This document shows, in pieces, positions 60,144 to 64,000 of a DNA stretch of 64,000 nucleotides. Both the position numbers and the translations under genes were made by a program. The notes under the pieces were generated by a model. That model searched no databases and was not told where the DNA came from. It worked only from the letters and a program-made list of their open reading frames with translations. Numbering within the stretch: position 1 is the stretch's first letter; each line of letters opens with the position of its first letter. The DNA is from Streptomyces sp. CB09001 (lineage in GTDB: Bacteria > Actinomycetota > Actinomycetes > Streptomycetales > Streptomycetaceae), in assembly GCF_003369795.1 (NCBI RefSeq), contig NZ_CP026730.1:7723609-7787608 (forward strand), given 5' to 3'.

Positions 60144-62570
60144 ATGACCGCCAGTCCCACCGCAACAGAACACACCGGGCGTCTGGCCCTGCGCACCGAC
60201 CAACAAGAGGGCCTCGCCAAGACAATCCGCCACCTGCGCCGCCCGCGCACCCGCGGACACGCCGTCTCAGCCTGCGGCACCGGCAAGACCCTCTTCGCAC
60301 TGCGCGTCGCCGAAGAACTCGGCGTGCGACACCTGGCAGTGGCAGTGCCCAGCCTGGACCTGGTCGCGCAGTGGGCGGCAGCGGCTCGCGCGGACGGCCG
60401 CCAGGAGCCGATGATCACCATCTCCTCGCTGCGCGCCGAATCACACCCGCTCCTCGCAGAGGCCAAGGTCGAATCGGCCAACGCGGGGGAGTACCTGGCC
60501 TACTGGCTCGCCCGCCACCCCAAAGCAACGGTCTTCTTCACCTACGACTCGCTGTCCAAGATCGAAGAAGCCCAACACTCCGCGATCTTCCCCGCCCCCG
60601 TCTTCGGCCTGCTGATCGTGGACGAAGCACACGCCACGGCTGGCACCTGGGAGAAGAGCTGGACCGCGCTGCACGACAACGAACGCATCCCTGCCGATCG
60701 CCGCCTCTACCTCACCGCCACCCCATATGTGTGGGAAGCCCCACGCCTGACCGAGCCGCCCACCACCAGGGCGCAGCCCAAGCGCACCGCCGCCACAGCA
60801 CCGGCCTGGGACGACCCGGCCCTGCTGGCCACCATGGACCAGCCGCAGATCTTCGGCCCCCGCCTGCACACCTACTCCCACGCCGACGCCATCGACGACG
60901 GCGTCCTAGCCGACTACCAGCTCGTCGTCCCCACCGTCACCGACACTGAACTGCACACCGCGCTCACCGATCCGGAAGCCGGGCCCACCGCGCGCCGCAC
61001 CACCGCCCTGCACTTGGCCATCCTCAAAGCCATGCGCGAGCAGAACCTGCGGCACGTGTTCGTCTACTTCCAGCAGATCGCCGACGCCGCCGACTTTGCT
61101 CGCCAGTTCGCCCACACCCTGCGCACCCTCCCCGACGAACTGCGCCCCGACTGGGCGGACGACGTCGTCGTGCAGTCCATCGACGGCACCCACAGCCCCC
61201 GCCGACGCGCGGACATCATTGCCCGCTTCACCGACGCCGACCGGGCCGTGCTGGCCAACGCCAAGGTCCTTGGCGAAGGGGTCGACCTGCCGGCCGTCGA
61301 CGCCGTCGTCTTCGCCGACCGCACCGCCAGCGTCCGCCGCATCGTCCAGGCCCTCGGCCGCGCCCTGCGCAAACCACCCACCGCCACAACGAAGACGGCC
61401 AGCCTCGTTGTCCCCGCCTACATCCCGCCCGGTGCCGACCCCACCGACCTCCTCGGCACCCCCTACGAAGCTCTCTGGCTTGTCACCTCTGCCCTGCGCC
61501 ACCACGACCAGACCATCGCCGCCCGCGCCCCCCGGGCCAAGAACCAGCATCCCGCCCGCGATTCCCACACCTACATCACCCGCCGCTTCCGCTTCGACCA
61601 CACCCTCGACCCCACCGCGATCGCCCGCGCTCTGGACCTGCTCGTCTGGCCCTCCCACGGCGCCGTCCTGTCCGCCCCCCGCCGCGCCGGCCTAGCCGCC
61701 GCCATCCGCTACCAAAGCGAACACAGCCACCTGCGCGTGAGCGCCGACTACGAGGACGCTTACGGCTACCGGCTGGGGCAATTCATCACCGGCCAGCGCA
61801 CCGCCTACCAGGCGGGCGCCCTCGATCCAGCATGGATCGCCGAGCTCGAGGATCTCGGCATGATCTGGGACGACCACGAGGCTACCTGGCAGGGCCACCT
61901 GGCCACCGTCGAGGCTTTCCACGCCGAACACGGCCACCTTGCCATCCCCACCCAACTACCCGGCGGCCAGTTCCTTGCCGACCAGCGTGCCCTGGCCCGA
62001 AAGGACCGCCTCACCCCCGACCGCGACAACCAGCTCACAGCCCTCGACCCAGACTGGAAACTCCCCTACGGCCCCGACTGGCATCGCAAGTACCATCTGC
62101 TGCGCCGCCACCTGGAAGCCGGCAACCACCCCAGCACGCTGGGCCGCGACACGGTCATCCATGGGGTGAAGGCGGGCAGCTGGCTGCACCGCCAGTTCAC
62201 CAGCTGGCACCACCTCGACCCCGGCCAGCGCGACCTGCTCGCCCGCATCGGAATCACTCCCGACCGCGCCCTCCTAGACCAGGAGCACGCCGCAGGCAGG
62301 CCGAGCACATCGCGGCGGCGCACGTTCGCGCAGACCACCGAGATCCTCGGGCTCTTCGTGGCACGATGGGGACGCACCCCCGGCGCCCGAGAGTGGATCG
62401 AGGTGGACGGCGACCGTGTCATGATCGGCCCCTGGCTCGCCAAGGTCCGCACCAAGCTGAACGCTGATCAACTTCCCTCAGAGCAAAAAGAGTTGGTGTC
62501 CGCCACCCTTGCCGAGCACGGCATCGCTCTGGTCCGTGCTCCCGGGACCATCGGGCCATCAAACGGCTGA
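60144..62570 (+). CDS. SF2 DEAD/DEAH helicase with helicase-associated (HA) repeats
   Basis: An 808-residue protein. AVSACGTGKTLFALRVAEEL (Walker A, about 41-60), LLIVDEAHATAG (DEAH, about 157), YLTATPYVW (motif III) and RRIVQALGRALRKP (motif VI) give a complete SF2 motor. From about residue 510 three W/F-rich modules of 55-60 residues (for example FHAEHGHLAIPTQLPGGQFL) are helicase-associated repeats, common in actinobacterial accessory helicases and phage-related proteins. Streptomyces telomere-linked helicases such as TtrA are a possible comparison, but I cannot align them here. ATG chosen for GAGG nine bases ahead; one 18 bases upstream is possible. Confidence 0.88.
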   Translation: MTASPTATEHTGRLALRTDQQEGLAKTIRHLRRPRTRGHAVSACGTGKTLFALRVAEELGVRHLAVAVPSLDLVAQWAAAARADGRQEPMITISSLRAESHPLLAEAKVESANAGEYLAYWLARHPKATVFFTYDSLSKIEEAQHSAIFPAPVFGLLIVDEAHATAGTWEKSWTALHDNERIPADRRLYLTATPYVWEAPRLTEPPTTRAQPKRTAATAPAWDDPALLATMDQPQIFGPRLHTYSHADAIDDGVLADYQLVVPTVTDTELHTALTDPEAGPTARRTTALHLAILKAMREQNLRHVFVYFQQIADAADFARQFAHTLRTLPDELRPDWADDVVVQSIDGTHSPRRRADIIARFTDADRAVLANAKVLGEGVDLPAVDAVVFADRTASVRRIVQALGRALRKPPTATTKTASLVVPAYIPPGADPTDLLGTPYEALWLVTSALRHHDQTIAARAPRAKNQHPARDSHTYITRRFRFDHTLDPTAIARALDLLVWPSHGAVLSAPRRAGLAAAIRYQSEHSHLRVSADYEDAYGYRLGQFITGQRTAYQAGALDPAWIAELEDLGMIWDDHEATWQGHLATVEAFHAEHGHLAIPTQLPGGQFLADQRALARKDRLTPDRDNQLTALDPDWKLPYGPDWHRKYHLLRRHLEAGNHPSTLGRDTVIHGVKAGSWLHRQFTSWHHLDPGQRDLLARIGITPDRALLDQEHAAGRPSTSRRRTFAQTTEILGLFVARWGRTPGAREWIEVDGDRVMIGPWLAKVRTKLNADQLPSEQKELVSATLAEHGIALVRAPGTIGPSNG

Positions 62571-62626
62571 GGTTTGGCCGCTGAGCTCAGTGCGGCGGCA
62601 GCCTCGTTTCGCGGCGCCCCGGGTCC

Positions 62627-62646
62627 CAGGGGCCGTTGCGTGATCA
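62627..62646 (+). repeat. left terminal inverted repeat of the insertion sequence
   Basis: CAGGGGCCGTTGCGTGATCA; 16 of 20 positions match the reverse complement of the right end (CAGGGTCCCTTGCATGATCG). Confidence 0.8.
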
Positions 62647-62777
62647 CGTTTCGTCCGGAGTGCCGTGCTCGCCCGTCCTTGGAGGGGACATCCCGGTTCG
62701 GGCGGGTGCGGACGCAGTGCAGGCACGGTCTCAGTGATCATGTGAGTGTCGAAGTCCCATGAACACCTGGCGAGTCC

Positions 62778-63965
62778 GTGCCTGCTCCTGCATTTTCTCC
62801 CATGCCCACCGCGCTGGCCCAACTGGGCCGGACTGCCGCGCCGGTCCCGCTGGCGGACGCGGTCGCACTGTCCGGCTTCCTGGATCTGGTGCCCGACCCG
62901 CGAGGCGTCCGTGGCCGCCGCTACCGGTTGTCGGCTCTGGTCGCCGCGGCTGCGGCGAGTGTCCTGGCCGGTGCCCGCTCGCTCACCGCGATCACGGAGT
63001 GGATCAGCGACGTCCCTGCGTGGGCCTGCCGGGTTCTCGGCTTCCCCACCGACCCGTTCTCCGGCGCCGTGTCCGTCCCGCACCCCCACACCCTGCGCCG
63101 TCTGCTCGTCCAGCTCGACGGCGACGCTCTGGACCGGGCAATCGGCGACTTCCTCACCGCCCGCGCCACTCCGGCCGGCCCCGGACTGCGGGCGATCGCT
63201 GTTGACGGCAAGGCCCTGCGCGGCTCGCGCACCCAGGTCACCGGGCATGTCACCCTGCTCGCCGCGATGGACCACACCGGTCACGTCCTGGCCCAGCGGC
63301 AGGTCGCCGACAAGAGCAACGAGATTCCCGCTTTCCGGCCTCTGCTGGACGGCGTCGACCTGACCGGCACGGTCATCACCGCCGACGCGCTGCACACCCA
63401 GCACGCTCACGGCACCTACCTCCGCGAGCGCGGTGCCCACTACATTGCCCAGGTCAAGGCCAACCATCCCGGTCTGTTCGACCGCGTCCGCCGCCTGCCC
63501 TGGCGCGAGATCACGCTCGACCACTACGACCGCGCCCGGGCCCACCACCGCCTGGAGATCCGGCGGCTGAAGACCGCCGCCTTCGCCCACCTCGACTACC
63601 CCGACGCACGCCAGGCGCTGCAAGTCGTGCGCTGGAGGAAGGACTTCACTACCGGCAAGCTCACCATCGAGCGCGTCTACCTGATCACCAGCCTGCCGCC
63701 CGGCGCGGCTACCGGCGCCCAGCTCGCCGACTGGATCAGAGGGCACTGGAAGATCGAAAATCTTCTGCACCACGTCCGCGACCGCACATTCCGCGAGGAC
63801 GACTCCAAAATCCATGCCGGCAATCTCCCGCGCATCATGGCCGGCCTGCGCAACCTCGCCATCGGCGTCCACCGTCAGGACGGTCACACCAACATCGCCG
63901 CCGCCCTGCGTCACACCGCTCGCGACTGGCGAAGGCCCCTGGCAGCCCTCGGCATCACCGGATGA
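62778..63965 (+). CDS. ISAs1-family transposase
   Basis: A 395-residue DDE transposase of the ISAs1 (H-repeat-associated) family. LVPDPRGVRGRRYRL, AIAVDGKALRGSR (first Asp), VITADALHTQHAH (second Asp), IAQVKANHPGLFD and IRGHWKIENLLHHVRD (Glu) are the canonical motifs, all intact, so the element may be mobile. Start taken as the GTG at 62778; an ATG at 62802 is equally possible. Confidence 0.95.
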   Translation: MPAPAFSPMPTALAQLGRTAAPVPLADAVALSGFLDLVPDPRGVRGRRYRLSALVAAAAASVLAGARSLTAITEWISDVPAWACRVLGFPTDPFSGAVSVPHPHTLRRLLVQLDGDALDRAIGDFLTARATPAGPGLRAIAVDGKALRGSRTQVTGHVTLLAAMDHTGHVLAQRQVADKSNEIPAFRPLLDGVDLTGTVITADALHTQHAHGTYLRERGAHYIAQVKANHPGLFDRVRRLPWREITLDHYDRARAHHRLEIRRLKTAAFAHLDYPDARQALQVVRWRKDFTTGKLTIERVYLITSLPPGAATGAQLADWIRGHWKIENLLHHVRDRTFREDDSKIHAGNLPRIMAGLRNLAIGVHRQDGHTNIAAALRHTARDWRRPLAALGITG

Positions 63966-63979
63966 ATCCGGACAGACGT

Positions 63980-63999
63980 CGATCATGCAAGGGACCCTG
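63980..63999 (-). repeat. right terminal inverted repeat of the insertion sequence
   Basis: Reads CAGGGTCCCTTGCATGATCG on the minus strand, pairing with the left end in 16 of 20 positions. It ends one base before the window edge. Confidence 0.8.
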
Positions 64000-64000
64000 C

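Larger units (their letters stand above)
62627..63999 (+). mobile_element. ISAs1-type insertion sequence, complete
   Basis: A 1373-base element bounded by imperfect inverted repeats (62627-62646 and 63980-63999) and holding one transposase gene. The 8-10-base target duplication expected for this family cannot be checked because only one base lies beyond the right end. It sits 56 bases past the helicase stop. Confidence 0.82.

Noticed and set aside
1..64000. CRISPR array, rRNA operon, PKS or NRPS megasynthase, telomere palindromes
   Set aside because: No regularly spaced repeats, rRNA sequence, KS/AT or C/A module motifs, or dense terminal palindromes were seen on either strand.

Overview
High G+C (about 70%), NNG/NNC-rich codons, AGGAGG-type ribosome sites and a telomere terminal-protein gene (tpg) all point to a Streptomyces or close relative with a linear replicon. 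The window looks like a chromosome arm or large linear plasmid: a biosynthetic cluster on the left gives way to decayed mobile DNA and then to a long accessory region of nuclease, helicase and HEPN-type genes with a tap-tpg pair in the middle.

1-21.6 kb: part of a natural-product cluster. A leftward operon (TE, FAAL, then ACP, two acyl-CoA dehydrogenase paralogues, a UbiG-like methyltransferase and at least one gene beyond the left edge) looks like a module that activates a free carboxylic acid, loads it onto a carrier protein and oxidises it. A second leftward block carries a DHA2 exporter, an SRPBCC protein and a small membrane protein. A deoxyaminosugar block follows: glycosyltransferase, RmlA, RmlB, an E1/SpnQ-type 3-dehydratase with an exact [2Fe-2S] motif, 2,3-dehydratase, 3-ketoreductase and a PLP aminotransferase. 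Together these fit a TDP-4-amino-2,3,4,6-tetradeoxyhexose. Inside this block sit ferredoxin, korB and korA, which could supply electrons to the iron-sulfur dehydratase. The aglycone and the final compound cannot be named from this window.

21.6-28 kb: a graveyard. It holds a frameshifted pentapeptide-repeat gene, a broken IstB, an AAA ATPase fragment and an aldehyde dehydrogenase remnant, between intact small genes (GNAT-like, SDR, SMI1/KNR4, carboxymuconolactone decarboxylase). A divergent SDR/TetR pair at 27.9-29.4 kb is intact.

29.7-43.6 kb: a defence-like island. Three proteins carry the HEPN Rx4H motif, with a PIN protein, an OGG-like protein, a frameshifted restriction-endonuclease-like gene, a nucleotidase, and a divergent pair made of a PD-(D/E)XK-ended protein and a UvrD-like helicase.

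43.7-48 kb: an HTH regulator, a Tap-like protein and Tpg form a tightly overlapped operon. The Tap-like protein shows, in order and with fitting spacing, motifs resembling palm motifs A, B and C of protein-primed family B DNA polymerases. I consider this the most interesting observation in the window. A fourth (frameshifted) HEPN gene and an initiator tRNA-Met follow.

48.5-64 kb: an ImmA/IrrE-type regulator coupled to a TIM-barrel/TGT-like protein, then OLD nuclease, SbcD, SbcC, a small membrane protein, a membrane-anchored Mrr-like endonuclease and a DEAD/DEAH helicase with helicase-associated repeats. This is a candidate multi-gene genome-defence or end-processing locus. A complete ISAs1-type insertion sequence with both terminal repeats closes the window. 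No PKS/NRPS megasynthase, rRNA, CRISPR array or telomere palindrome was found.
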